A DNA stretch of 64,000 nucleotides from Ulota crispa (taxonomy: Eukaryota > Streptophyta > Bryopsida > Orthotrichales > Orthotrichaceae): the NCBI GenBank assembly GCA_963920765.1, contig OY987244.1:11224501-11288500 (forward strand). The letters run 5' to 3'. The notes beneath the pieces are model-generated. The model saw nothing but the letters and a program-made list of their open reading frames with translations, was not told where the DNA came from and did not search any database. Shown here one piece after another: positions 11,127 through 23,000 of this stretch; position 1 is the first letter of the stretch; every line of letters starts with the position of its first letter. A program made the position numbers and the translations under genes.

Positions 11127-11649
11127 CCCCTAAGCGCCCCCCTTCCCCAAATATTGCCTCTCTGAATTTTCAAACAAGCAAATAGAGCCCAGATTGTGGG
11201 TGTACGCTCTCCAAACTTGTACATTATGGAGATGGGATTCAAGGGTTGTACAAGGGAGTGGGCGATCTGGGATTGATTGCATGTTGTGCAAGTTTGGGGA
11301 GGAATTTGATGGAGTGGATTCTGGTTTTTGGACAATCTGGAGGGTTGGCTGGAAAGCCTTCACCGGGAGCACCGGCCGTAGCTGGTTCCTGGTAGTTACA
11401 AATTCTGGCGCGAGTCCACGAGATAGATGCACAACCAAAAGGCTGGCGTGAGAAAATGGTGGCAAAGGCTTTTGTGCATGCGTAGGGATTGTTGTCGCAA
11501 ATTGCAAGAGCTGATCGAGGTATGATGCGTTCACTTTGATTGATGTTGGTAGTGTTCAATTGCCGGGTTACTGATTAGTATTTTAGGATTTCAGAACAAG
11601 CAAGCGCGTAATTTTTTATGCATATCCTTGAAGGGGGAGGAATCATAGC

Positions 11650-13305
11650 ATTTTGCCTGTACTCTTTGGATTGATGATTGTCAAGCGGAGTGGGGAGCCA
11701 CGAAGCGCTGTGAAGAGGGGTGCGGTACAGAGCTTGGCGGCAAAGCGTGTGCGTTGCAAATTTTTGAGTATCCCAGGCATGGCAACAACGGAGGATGATG
11801 GGCAGCTCGCAAATGGCTCCATGCTCCCAGCGCAGACTTCACGGGTGCCATAGCAAGGATTGGAGCAAGCATCTTCAGGCTCAGAGCTTCCATTACTGTC
11901 TTTGCGGCTTGGAACAAAGGACCTGCAAGAAATCAAAGCTGCATTGTAGGAGTGGGCGGTGATGCATTTTCATGCCACCCCGGAGGTGGCGAGCGCTGTG
12001 CGATCTTGTTTGCAAGAAGAATATCTGCTTGATCTTTTGGCACCAAACTCAAAACACCGTTGGCCTGCAAATCTTGAGGGCCAATCATGGAGGTATTTGT
12101 TCCAACGGCAGTATTTTAGACTTTTGGAAGTGCAGGAGAGGATTGAAGACGGAAATCCGCACGGCCTGCCTCTTGTAGTGAATGCTTTTCTTCGTACAAA
12201 GTGGTGGCCGGACAAACCTGCAAGAGAGACAAGTGAGGCATGGATAGTGCAAAGACGGAGACAGGTGGTGAGACCACGGCTGCCAGGCGGTTCCACTCGC
12301 CATGGCAAAATCCGGCAACCAATTTGTCCTTATTCAATTCGGGAGTGTGGACCCCATTCTTCCAATACTAGTGGCTCCGCAGGTGAGGGTGCCTTCCCTC
12401 ACATCTCAGGGAGCATAGGCTCTCCTTGACGCTGCAAGGGGGGAGCGCGCAGCCAAGGCAACGGTCGCGTGGCGGGTGCGGGGGTGTCTCGAGGAGCAAG
12501 GGGTAGTGGAGGGCGTGGGCAGGGAAGGACGTAATGTGATCCCACTGGCCCAAATTTACATTTCAACATCTCAAGTCATGAGTTTGACTTGAATGCGCCT
12601 CCTTAGCTAGAGAGAAGCGTGGACAACCACATACAGTCGAGGGTGGTAGCAGGATCAACTCAAATAGAATTCTTGGACTTATGTGGACAACCAAATCCAT
12701 CGAGTCATCCAAATTGCGGCAGGGGACAAGGGCATGACAGAGGCAATGGCAGATTACAGTCTCACTGTAGGGGAGAATCTTCAAATTTGGGTGCAACCTT
12801 TGCACGTGGAGAATCAAGCTGTGCAACCTGTGGACATGCAGCAGGAGGCCAGTTTCAAGGGAATAGTAATTCCAGTCCTACTCCGAGGTCATCCAATCTG
12901 GCAATTGGCAATCCACCATCGCCTAGCCAAGGCACTACACACAGACATGGGCATGGAGGAAGGCGTGCCCGGGGTCCCGGTGCAGGGACGGGCAATAGTA
13001 GTGGTGCAGGGAGGGGCAAGGGTTGTGGTGCAGGGAGGGTTAAGGGTTGTGGTGCAGGGAGAGGCAGGGTTGATGATCACACATCTTTGTCAGAAGAGGG
13101 AATTGCCGACAATACTAAACGTGGACTTGCAGCGCCGGAGGGGTGGTGGGCACCAGACATACGGCCCACCATCTGATCCTTGCATCGCCCACATTGTCCT
13201 CGAACAGAAGGACCGAACCACGCCACATCCAGTCTTGGAGGCGCAAGGCACAAATTCTAACCTACTTCCGCACTTGGCCATCCTTGTCGGCGATAGTGGT
13301 TGACG
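11650..13305 (+). other. Left part of the piggyBac element: GC-rich open frames of unknown nature
   Basis: Several overlapping frames are open, for example 11962-12429 (EYLLDLLAPNSKHRW, KWWPDKPARETSEAW) and two frames across 12619-13303. One is Gly/Arg-rich with GAGRGKGCGAGR-type repeats; the other reads VVVQGGAR-type repeats. Openness in several frames at once and the lack of a recognisable domain prevent a call. It could be an upstream exon of the transposase, captured host sequence, or non-coding GC-rich DNA. Confidence 0.3.
12978..13068 (+). repeat. 24-bp tandem repeat inside the piggyBac element
   Basis: About three units of the type GGTTGTGGTGCAGGGAGG plus a short variable tail. It lies within the left-hand open frames and encodes their GRGKGCGA / VVVQGGAR repeats. 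Confidence 0.7.
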
Positions 13306-13893
13306 TTGGAACAGTGAGCGTCCCTATCTTTTTCACACCCTTCTCCAATTCTGTAGATTTTTTTCACTGCTAGGTGCGACAAAATTTCTCAACTACGCTG
13401 CAGTTATTTCAATGGCTTCTTTATTGTTCCCCGTAGTAAAATTAATTGCCCTGTTGCTAGGTCAAGAGGAGACGGGCAATTCTTGGGACCTGCTTGAGGG
13501 TTGCTTGATGTTTTTGCCTCCTCTACTCAAGTGCAGGAGTGGTTGCACGAGCAGGAAGATCAACTGCCTCCATTGCAAGCGGATTCTTATGCACAGCCGC
13601 CGCGGTTGGAGGGGCCATGGGAGACTTGGTCCATGCAAAATCTCCCCCCTCTGGTGTGGGTGAACGTAGAGACACTTGGGATGAATCTGACATAGTTCGA
13701 AGGGATAACCGACATGGTGGGACAACTGATACAGCAATGGCAAGAGGGTGGCGTGGCCTTTTACTTCATTACTTTCCTAGGTACCCTTGGCAGAAAGAAA
13801 GTAAGGGTTGTTGATTATAGGGAACGAGGATCACAGCCACCTTGACTAGCACTTCACGGCAATATTTGAGCAAAACTAAGCCCACGCGAGGAA

Positions 13894-15840
13894 TTGGAAG
13901 ATAAAGGCATCCCAAAATTCATGACTCAATGTCTAGGCCACTCACCCATTGCTTTAGCCATTGACCTCAATCAGCCGTTCCCTGACATTTACAAAGACCA
14001 CAAGGGAGTAACGTTGCCACTAGCCGAGTCAGATCATGAAACAACGGTTCCAACTGCGGCACCTAGCAATGCTAGTTCCAAATCCAAATAGTGAGCTTAG
14101 TTTTGTGACTTTAAAGATTGCAAGTTTTCCCTTGAGTATAGTGTCTCAAAAACAGAGAGTGAGGAAGGGAGTGTGGACATGCAGCATGAGATTGGCTTGT
14201 ATGACGAGGACAGCAATCTAGATGATTTGGAATTTAGGGCGCGGTACCACGACCAATACTGACACTGTACTGACACCATGCTTCTAGGAGACCATGTTTT
14301 GTTCCGCCGCTCCCGACCAGGTCCAAAAGCCAAATGCATGCGTGATTGGCCTGACGCTCTACATTTTTTTGACTTGTTCTTTGATGATGTCCTGATGGGT
14401 TGCATGGTCAAGCAGACTAACTTTTATCCTGAAGAGCAAAGTACTAGTTGTTCTCAAGGTACAAATGGAGGGCCACATTGGGTGCCAACATGCATAGCCA
14501 AAATGCGAGCATTCATGGGAGTGACAATTCTTATGGGAGTGAAGCTCCTGTCCACCATCTGCAATTACTAGAAGAAGAATGATTTTTTGCAGTGCGCCAT
14601 TATCCCACAAGTGTTCACAAGGAATAGATTTGAGTCTTTACTCAGGTGCCTTCATTTGATGCAGAACTACGCTATTGATCATGACAAGGACTCCCCTCAT
14701 TATGACAAATTGGCCAAGGTTTGGTGGGTCATAGATGACTTTGTCACCAAGAGCCGCACGTTATACAACCCCGACAAATACATGAAATGTGACGAGATTA
14801 TGGTGGCCTACCGTGGGCATTTCTCAGGCTTTTGACAGTACATGCCGGCAAAGCCAACAAAGCATGGATTTAAATTTTTTGCGGTTGTTTGCAACCCCTC
14901 AAGGTATATCTATAACCTACTCCCATACGTTGGGGCGTCTAGTGTACTTGATGTTGGACAGGGGGATCGCATGGTTAGGGAGTTGATCGTGGAGTTGAAT
15001 GATGTCAGCCACATTGCGGTGTGCAACAATTGGTTCACAGCACCAAAGCTCTTTGAGGATTTATATTGCAGAGGAATCTGGGCAAAGGGGACAATGCGCA
15101 AGAACCGCGTTGGGCTCCCAAAGTTGCTCTTAGGGCACAGGAGGGGCAAACACAAGCAAGGGACCTTAGTATGGCGTATGCACGCTCAGCGACGCATGGC
15201 GGTGACTTGCTGGTTTGACTCTAAACCCGTCTACATACTGTCCATGTCATCAGATCTTGTTGCTGATGGTGTGCAATCTTTGCGATGGGTGAATGGTGTT
15301 CATGAAGTCGTCCTTTCTACTCCCCAGCAGGTTGAATATCAACACCACATGCATGGTGTTAACGTTGTCGATCAGATGCGCACGGACTATTTAGTCCAAT
15401 TTCACTCACATAAATGGTGGCACAAGCACCTTTTTTGTGATGAATGGTGCGCTAAATAACTCTTGGGTTCTCTTCAAACATGACAGGGTGACGTGGGAGG
15501 AGAACGTGTATTGGCAACATTTGTCTTACCACCTTGAGGTTGCGCAGAGTTTGATTGCTCCTTGGCTTGATAAGCCGTTGACGTGCAAGATGGATTGTTT
15601 GAGTCACCCCACTGCGATTCACTTCAACAGCCAACGGCCAGTGCTCTGGCGGCAATGTATAGTGTGCAAAAGTAAGACAAGGTTTTGATGTACCACATGC
15701 GCCGGTGCCCACATGTGCTTGGACATGTGCTTTGTCAAAGTCCATACACAGAAGAAGTGGGCTCTGCACGTTATTCGGCCTCCTCGAGTTGGAGTGGAGC
15801 AGCGGGGTGTGGCGCCTGGCGTACGGGCTCTATGATGGCG
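13894..15840 (+). pseudogene. piggyBac transposase relic (DDE_Tnp_1_7 type)
   Basis: A single frame is readable from 13894 to about 15435 and then shifts by one at a T6 run (15432-15437). Order: acidic N-terminus (SLEYSVSKTESEEGS, LYDEDSNLDDLEF); KCDEIMVAYRGH with the first catalytic Asp (codon 14791); QYMPAKPTKHGFKFF; AVCNNWFTAPKLFEDL, where the family has DN, so the second catalytic Asp is Asn (15025); HMHGVNVVDQM, where the third catalytic Asp is Asn (15361) and the accessory Asp is kept (15370). After the shift come NSWVLFKHD and a C-terminal cysteine-rich zinc-binding region (QCIVCKSKTRF stop CTTCAGAHMCLDMCF). In-frame stops lie at 14092, 14263, 14569, 14833 and 15686. It cannot encode an active enzyme. 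The family inserts at TTAA and excises without a footprint. Confidence 0.88.
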
Positions 15841-17026
15841 GCAATTGATGATGGTGAGGCCTACTGCCATTTGGTTTCAGAAGATTCAATTGAATGGCTG
15901 CAGGTTGCTGTAGGCAATAGAAGTCTACCGGACCTTGGTGTGGAATGCCTCAGTTGTGTTTGCTATGCAGGATTTGGCAGGTTTTGAGAGGGCTAATTCT
16001 GGGCAGATTCAATATCGCCTTCAAAAGAGGCGACACTGCGCAGGAGCTGGGAGGCTCAAAGCCTGAGAGGTGTGGTTGGGTCGACTTCCGCCATGGCACA
16101 AGAGGACATCTAAACAAGGTAGGCGCGTGAGGCGGTTTTACAGGAAACCCACCTCTTCCGGCAATTTGACCAAGTTTGCTGAGGGTCAAATGTTTTGTTT
16201 AGGTTTTTATATTAGACCTAGTGAGCCGCCCATGTTGTTCTGGTTACAGGCAAACCAACAAAAAGCATGAAGACTACAGTAGCTTAAAAGCAAAGTAGCA
16301 ATGCAAAGATCTCTCCCTTGTTGCATTGAATCGTCTGTCTTTCATTGGAAAACCGCTTCCATGCGCTTGCTTTTGATTTTCTAGCTGTTGCCTTGAGACT
16401 GGGGAGTCATCTAAACATGTACTTGTTGAATTTGCTATGTATTTGCTGTGCGGGTTTATTTTTTCAATGAGCTACTGTGCCCCTCAAAAGCTTGCCCAGC
16501 AAAGGCAGTTCAGCTAAAGGGTGGTTTTCTGGGAAACACAGGAACGTCGACATGGCCGTCCATTCAACCATGTACCACCGAGTCCCATCCCTTGTGTCAA
16601 TGCCCCCCGTATCACGCTCCTGGTCTTCTTGCCATGGCAGGCATAGTTCGGACTGAGAAATGTCATTACTGAACTGTCAAAATTTTGTGCAATTTGGTAG
16701 GTGTATAGAGGACTCCACACCCTATTTGTTCCTTGAATTTTGAAGATTGGGACCATCAAGCCAAATTTCTACCCTTTTTTGAAGTTCTAGACCCCCACCA
16801 TTTCTCCTAAACCTGACAATCAACTCACATTTGACTGTTATAATATCCCAAAATGTATGGTGGATGTTCTTACAATTCTTGGAGCATCTCTAGATGGTCG
16901 TTCTCTCTCACTTTCAACGGTCACCCAGCCCAGATCCCATTTCTCAACGTAAGGAGCTAGTCTGAGTGGGAACATGTCTTCCATGGCCTCGAAGTACGAG
17001 TCACGAGCTGGGCGCTCAGGGGTGAA

Positions 17027-17547
17027 CCCAAAAAATGCAATGACTTTTATTTTAAGATACTACTGATATTGGTACTTTTGGGAGCCATTTGCTTTGTTGT
17101 ACATCTGCAAGGAACCCTCACAGGACCCATAAAAGGTCGCAAAATCTGAGGGTAGAGGACAGTTCTACCAGAGAACTATGAAGGAGAGGGCTGGAATGCT
17201 TTGTGCACAATTACGCGCACTGCTCATCATTGCTACATGATTGGGCGTCTTTAGGTCTGCTTTACTAAACTAGTGTGGTGCACTTTTGAGAACAGATCTT
17301 GAAATATGGCGCTCTCCATGTCTCATACTGCATATCATTTCTTTGTATGTTTGTTTGACTACTTATTGTCACAAATCCCACGAAATGGTTCTCACCAATG
17401 AGCAAGGAGATTAAAAAACAAAACCATAATTAGAAATTTAGCTAGTTGAAATGTAAAAAGAACTTGGTTGGAATTTGAATGAATTGGATAAGAAATTAGC
17501 CATATTTTTGGAAAATGTCTAAACTTAGTACAGTGTACATGCAACAT
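17027..17547. other. Non-coding spacer right of the piggyBac element
   Basis: No gene or clear repeat recognised. Confidence 0.4.
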
Positions 17548-17725
17548 TTAACCCCTAAAGGCCCAAGTAGTCCCTTGGGTGCCAAGTAGGGTTTTGGGCA
17601 TGTATCTACAGCTAAACTAGTTTGTGCTATTTTTGAAATTTTATTAAAGGTAGGGAATTCAAAGACATATGTGGTCATCTAATTTTTATTTTCATTTCAA
17701 CATTTAATGAAGAAGTTATGCAAAA
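17548..17725 (+). mobile_element. Single arm of the TTAA foldback family
   Basis: TTAA (17548-17551), CCCCTAAAGGCCCAAGTAG, then about 170 bp matching the left arm of 9846-10645 (GGTAGGGAATTCAAAGA, CATCTAATTTTTATTT). The match stops near 17725 and no second arm follows: a truncated copy. Confidence 0.7.
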
Positions 17726-18922
17726 ATTTATCAAAACTAGGAGAGGAGAGGTAGTTTGAGCAAGGCCTCTCCTTTGTAAGTGGGTGTCGATTCCAAAGCG
17801 AGTCAGTCCTTATGGGCACATGGTGTGTACACTTGGGCAAAGAGAAGTGGAGTGGAAGGAGCCCGTCTTGGGGGAGTCCCAACCCTCCATTTCTTTTGCC
17901 CCTTGTAAAATTTGGTGCTTTAATTTTTGAGCGGTTTAAATATTTATTTTTTGATTTTTTTTCCAAGTTGCAGTGGATTATGATATCTTGGTTTTCACTA
18001 TTTGGGTCAATGCAAATCAAATGATTGAATTTTACATAAATTCTCTAATTTTGCCTAGTGTATTTGCAAATTTCATAGCCTTCCAACATTCACAAATTTT
18101 TGAAGTATGATGTAAACCTCCAATTCATTTAAAAACTCTCCCACACACACCTAACTTGGTCTTCAACGCAGAAGTTAAACAAAAATGTCACTAAATTACC
18201 CCCAAGTGAGAATCAAGATAAATAAGCTTGTTGGACTAGCTTTGGAACCAAAAACATTCAAGCATAATTACTTGGTCTAATGCAATGGCATGGCCAATGC
18301 AAGTACTCTAGAGTTTCCTTTCTGTCTCTAATTACTCCTAGTTGGAGATTGGTTGTAATTGACAGTTGTATCTTGTATGTGTTATAAATAAAGAGAAACA
18401 AAATAGGAAAATGGTAGTAAAAATAAAAATGAGGAAAGCAAGAAAATACAAATAAAAACAAAAGTTGTGTAAGGATATAACAAAAAATTGTAAAAAAGTT
18501 TCTAAAAAGTTGAATAAGCTCATTTTACATTGCCTAAAATAATCAAAATTAAGAGTTGACTAAAGTACAATAATGTTTTAAAATAGTTCTTGTACAATGC
18601 CCTATCAAAAAGATTGTTGCCTCTCCAAATTCTCACCTGTTTCAAAGTCATTTTTAACATTATTTTTTTATTTCAACAACCTGCTTATTGGGAATTATTA
18701 TGGTTATAATAGTGGTTTGATGTATATGTTTTTGAATTGAAAGCTCCTCAAATTCAAGAGAGGAAGGTGGTAATAAAGAAAAATGCAACAATCTTTCTGG
18801 TAGGTCACTATAGAGCAGGATAAAACCATATTCAAAATACGCTACATTAGGAGTTATTTAAAGAGCTTAGTGATAGCTCCAAAAGCGACATCAACAAAAT
18901 AATACCCGTTTCCACAAGGCCG
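17726..18922. other. AT-rich non-coding region
   Basis: No gene seen. The GC-richer patch at 17745-17900 (GAGAGGAGAGGTAG, GGGCAAAGAGAAGTGG) has no convincing frame. Confidence 0.4.
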
Positions 18923-19322
18923 TTGATATATACACCACACTTTTTTATTAATTTACCACCCCTATACTACATTGGTCAATATTTATGATATTATAGGTGT
19001 GAACCATAGGTAAAACATTACTAATTTGAAAAATACAACTTAACATAGAAGTTGCAACTTCAATTTTATTTTTCAATTATAGATCTCACTCACAGTATTG
19101 ATTAAAAGATCTAAATTATGCTAACTAAGTTTCATTTATTATTTTTTTAAACTATACTACAAGCTAGATCTAGAGGTGAGAAATAAAATTGAACTTGCAA
19201 TTGCTATGTCAAGCTAAGCCTTCAAATTAGTGGTGTTTTGCCTATGGTCTACACCTACTATAATATCATAAACACAAATTAAGTGTATTGAAATAGTCAA
19301 ACAGGTGTGGTATGTATATCAA
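18923..19322. mobile_element. Hairpin MITE, 400 bp, complete copy
   Basis: The left end is TTGATATATACACCACAC and the right end GTGTGGTATGTATATCAA. The two halves pair along most of their length (AGGTGTGAACCATAGG / CCTATGGTCTACACCT; CATAGAAGTTGCAACTTC / GAACTTGCAATTGCTATG). A truncated copy lies at 8092-8396. Confidence 0.75.
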
Positions 19323-19365
19323 CAATCTCTCCACAATTGTAAACCTTATTACTATTACATACTAT

Positions 19366-20046
19366 TTAATCCCTCACCACCTAAGGTGTAACCCCTCATT
19401 GCCTAAGGGGACCAAATCTGTCCACCTTGCATTTCAATTTCAAAATGACTAACTTTTCTTGAAGATCATTTTTAGAGATTATTATTTTTTAATTATTCTT
19501 ATTGAAGTCTTGTTTTTTTTTTATCAAAAATTTGGTTTTGAAAATGACCAATTATGATATGTCTATTCAAGATTTTGAGCAAAGGTGTCCACTGCAAATC
19601 TTCACTTTCTAGAGTTGAGAGCTCTTGGAAATGAGCCTCAAGTACACTAGAACTTGGAGAAACAATCAAATTAGAAACTTAATTTAAAAAGTTGTAGAGT
19701 AGATTTTAAGAATTTGTAAATTGATAAGGGTTATGCATGTTGTACTTTACACACTCATATTTTTTTTATATCCTCAATTTTAGGTTTGAGATGCAAAAAG
19801 AGGACTAAAAGTCTTCAGATCACATTCAAAGTTTCAACACCCTTGTGATCAAACATTATAATCTTTCAATCCATAAGTGATGTTAATGTGTTTTCTTTTC
19901 CTATGTGATCTCTAACATAAGTAGTTTGAATTTATATGGTCACAATTTAATAATAATTGATGCAACTTAACAAAATGTTGCCATTTTGTTTATCCAAGAG
20001 CAGATTTTGAGATACTTGGGAAAGTCCATGGGCATTGAGGGGTTAA
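19366..20046 (-). mobile_element. TTAA-type MITE family T2 (about 655 bp), copy 1
   Basis: The right end is TGGGCATTGAGGGG before TTAA (20043-20046). The left end is GTAA CCCCTCATTGCC at 19388, with a second, outer TTAA TCCCTCACCACC at 19366 that may be an older terminus. The interior matches the reverse complement of 49302-49955 over its length (ATCACTTATGGATTGAAAGA, TGCATCTCAAACCTAAA). No coding frame. Confidence 0.8.
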
Positions 20047-22649
20047 ACAAGTTTTAATGCACCTTTGAAAGACAAAAACAAAAAATGCCAACCACACAAA
20101 GGGTAAATGGAGTACTTTTAGTTCAACTAAATGAAAGGAAAATATCATGGATACTCCTAAAGTTTGCAATATTTTCATAGATACTCTACTTTTTCAAATA
20201 TTAAATAAAAACCCTTGGACCAAAATTTTCAAGCATTTGTTATGATGTGCGTTTCACTTGCCTTCTTCCTTTGTGTGTACATTGCTTCTTTTTTGTTTCA
20301 TTACATTCTCTTCTGCAACATTGGTCATGAAGAAAGTACAAACACAACAAAAAAATCTCTAAAAATTATGTTCCTAGGATATTTGTGCAACTTCTGAAAA
20401 AGCAGGGGTATCTACACACATATTGCAAACTTCAGGGTATCCATGAAATTTTTCCTCAATAAAAATACGAATAAAAATAAGTAGGTTCTGGGAAGATCAT
20501 CCTGTAGGGAACATCACAAATGATATCACATCGACCTTTCAAAGCCGCAAATGTTCAACTACAATCAGAATTTTTTATCCAGCTCCTTCGATCATGAGTC
20601 CTAAATCTTGCATATGTACACACTTTCTCCAAAGGTCCATGTGTACTTTACAAAATTTGGGCATATGAAAGGTTGTATTGAATTTTTTGTAGAAATTTTG
20701 TTACAGGGTTCTTTTTTAGCCTTGAAATTGTGCATATGGATGTTTCCTACATATCCATACAATCAAATCTCAAATATTCATAACCAATTGTTTTCAATTA
20801 ATTTTTTTGTAAAATCATGGTTGTTGTACAAAAATTTTTACCAAATATTGGGTTTTGATTTTTTAAAGTTTATTTTTGGAATGCTTGATTGGAATTTCTA
20901 ATTATGATTAAATGTAAATAATGCAAATTAAACAAATGTCAATCACATTTTCTAAATTGCTCAATTCCATCAATGGCAAAAGTGCTAAAAGGGGGGCGGC
21001 AACAATCTTGGTCCGGGTAATGTACATGGCTATAGAATGTTAAGTTATGGTGCAAGATAGCATAATGAAAGCACAATAGACATAACAACCATATGAGTTG
21101 TTCACAGAGCCCTTAATAAGAGGAAAGTCTTTGTAACTATAAGCAAGAAAATCTTAGGATAAAAGCTGTAAAAGAAATGTTGAAGTGATTGATTGTCAAA
21201 AAAAAGATATTCACATTCAAGATAAAAGACTATTTGACATTTTTGTCCAAAAAAATGTTGATTTATGGAATCTTGCACTATACTATGAACCACACCAATT
21301 GTAAGACAGGTTTGGCTTAAATATTTCTTACAGTCCTACTTTCTACTCTATTGCAATTGTATGTGGTTGCTCAACAATTATAGAACTGAAAAGGCATTCA
21401 AACCTTACCTTCTTAAAATGTTAAAATGTCAAAATCTTGGTTTTGCAGAATAGAGAAGCGGACTTTATTATATCTTATCTCTATTTAGGACTTTGGAGAC
21501 TATTTTTTTTTGTAAAATTACGTTTCAGTGTTTTTGTGTTCAGTTTTGTATTGAGCAGTCTTTGTGCGAAATGCACACTTGGGTAACTCTTTATTGATTT
21601 GATGGCATCGAGACGTGGTTTTGGTAGATTTCCAATTTTAGAGCTTCTAAGCGCACTGAAAATCTCTCAATATGTTTTGGTAACTTGAATGACTAGTGTT
21701 TTCATATTCTAGATTCTATAGTTCATCTAGATTCTGTCCAGAAGCCAAAGCTTGTCTAGGTTGAATTAGATTTTGGAACTTCAATGTAAGGGACAAAAAT
21801 GAATGCAATATAAATCAGTAGGTGATTAATTTATTTGGTAAGACCATGGATGTACTGCCAATTTAAAGGGAGAAGATGAATTATTTGGTTGTCATGGTCA
21901 TTAAAAAGTTATTCATTTTTTTACAAAAAAGTGACTCTACAATTTTTTACAAGAGAATCGTGTGTATTTAAACCTCCATATCTTCACAACCATTTAAGCA
22001 TATACTTTTACCCATGCATTTATTTATTTATCATGTTAGAAACACCATTATGAATAAATAACAAAGCGGTTTAAGGTCATGAAATTGATTCCTAAAAATG
22101 TGATTAAATTTACGGGAATAACAAAATTGGTAAAGAGTTATAAGCACCAAGAATGCAAGAGAAACTATTGGTGCAAATTGTAAACGTTAAATCTCCAATA
22201 AATCCAATTTTATTGGAATTCAAATTCCCTTGCAAGTAAGTCAGAAATTCGGACAAATACAAGACTTCAAACCCCACATAATAATAGTTAGTTATGTGTT
22301 TGAGTAGTTGAAATTTGAATCTATTAAAAAAATGGTCATGTTTTCAAAAAAAAAAAACTAATTATAGCATTAGTAAGGGTAGTGCAAAGTTTAAATTTTT
22401 GACAAAAATTGGTTAGCTCTAAAAAGCCTTGGCCACTAATTTTTCTTCCCTCAAAAAATCGTCCAATGTGTAGTGGACAACAAAGTATTCTTTGTTAGAG
22501 AATTTAAACATTGGGTAGTGATAGGTGTATGCACACAAAAAAACCACTTCAAAATGAGAAATATGTGGTTTTTTTTGGTCAATTGCAATAAGATATGTAC
22601 ACTCAAAAGTGACACTTACTTTAGATATGGTAATTGGGAGGGTCTTCTA
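20047..22649. other. AT-rich non-coding region with a diverged repeat
   Basis: Positions 20640-21030 are a diverged third copy of the 23.0-23.9 kb hairpin arm (GCATATGGATGTTTCCTAC, CAATCAAATCTCAAA, GGGGGGCGGCAACAATCTTGGTCCGG). Nothing else is recognised and there is no gene. Confidence 0.45.
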
Positions 22650-22890
22650 AGAATCTAATGGCATGTGCTAGTTAGGAAATGAGTACAAGTCCAAGCAAAA
22701 TTGTTTTTGGAATTTTTTGAGATTGTATGAATAAATTATGAATTGTTGAAGGTAAATCCTTAAATTGACCTATTGTGAACACTAGACTCTTGAAAAAGCG
22801 ACAACAAAAAGATCATGTTATGACAACAAAAAGATCATGTCACACTCAATCATAAATTGCCACCTACACAATTTCTGTTTCCTTATGTCA
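22650..22890 (+). repeat. Dispersed repeat R2, copy 1
   Basis: Shares about 230 bp with 57905-58130: GTTAGGAAATG, TGAGATTGTA.GAATAAATTA, AAAAAGATCATGT and GCCACCTACACAA in the same order. Copy 1 has an internal duplication of CAACAAAAAGATCATGT (about 22802-22838). Confidence 0.6.
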
Positions 22891-23000
22891 ACATGCATGT
22901 TTGAATTGGATGCATGTGTGTTGTGTTTGGGTGCAAAAGTACTTATTTTTAGGTTTAATTTTAGATGTCACTAAATGGCTAGTGTTACTAATGCTTGATG

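Larger units (their letters stand above)
11123..17026 (+). mobile_element. piggyBac-superfamily DNA transposon, 5.9 kb, decayed
   Basis: The left end reads TTAA CCCCTAAGCGCCC (11123-11139). The right end reads GGGCGCTCAGGGG TGAA (17010-17026), its inverted match at 15 of 17 positions with a one-base change in the TTAA target copy. TTAA target sites and CCC-starting termini are hallmarks of piggyBac elements. The interior holds a recognisable but stop-ridden piggyBac transposase (13894-15840) in the same orientation. The element is GC-richer than its surroundings, as expected for formerly coding DNA. At 5.9 kb it is longer than many piggyBacs; the left 2.7 kb is unassigned. It lies among short elements with related ends, which argues against contamination. 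Confidence 0.85.

Noticed and set aside
16070..16270. Additional gene at the right side of the piggyBac element
   Set aside because: The short frames after the transposase lack any domain and probably belong to the element's 3' non-coding part.
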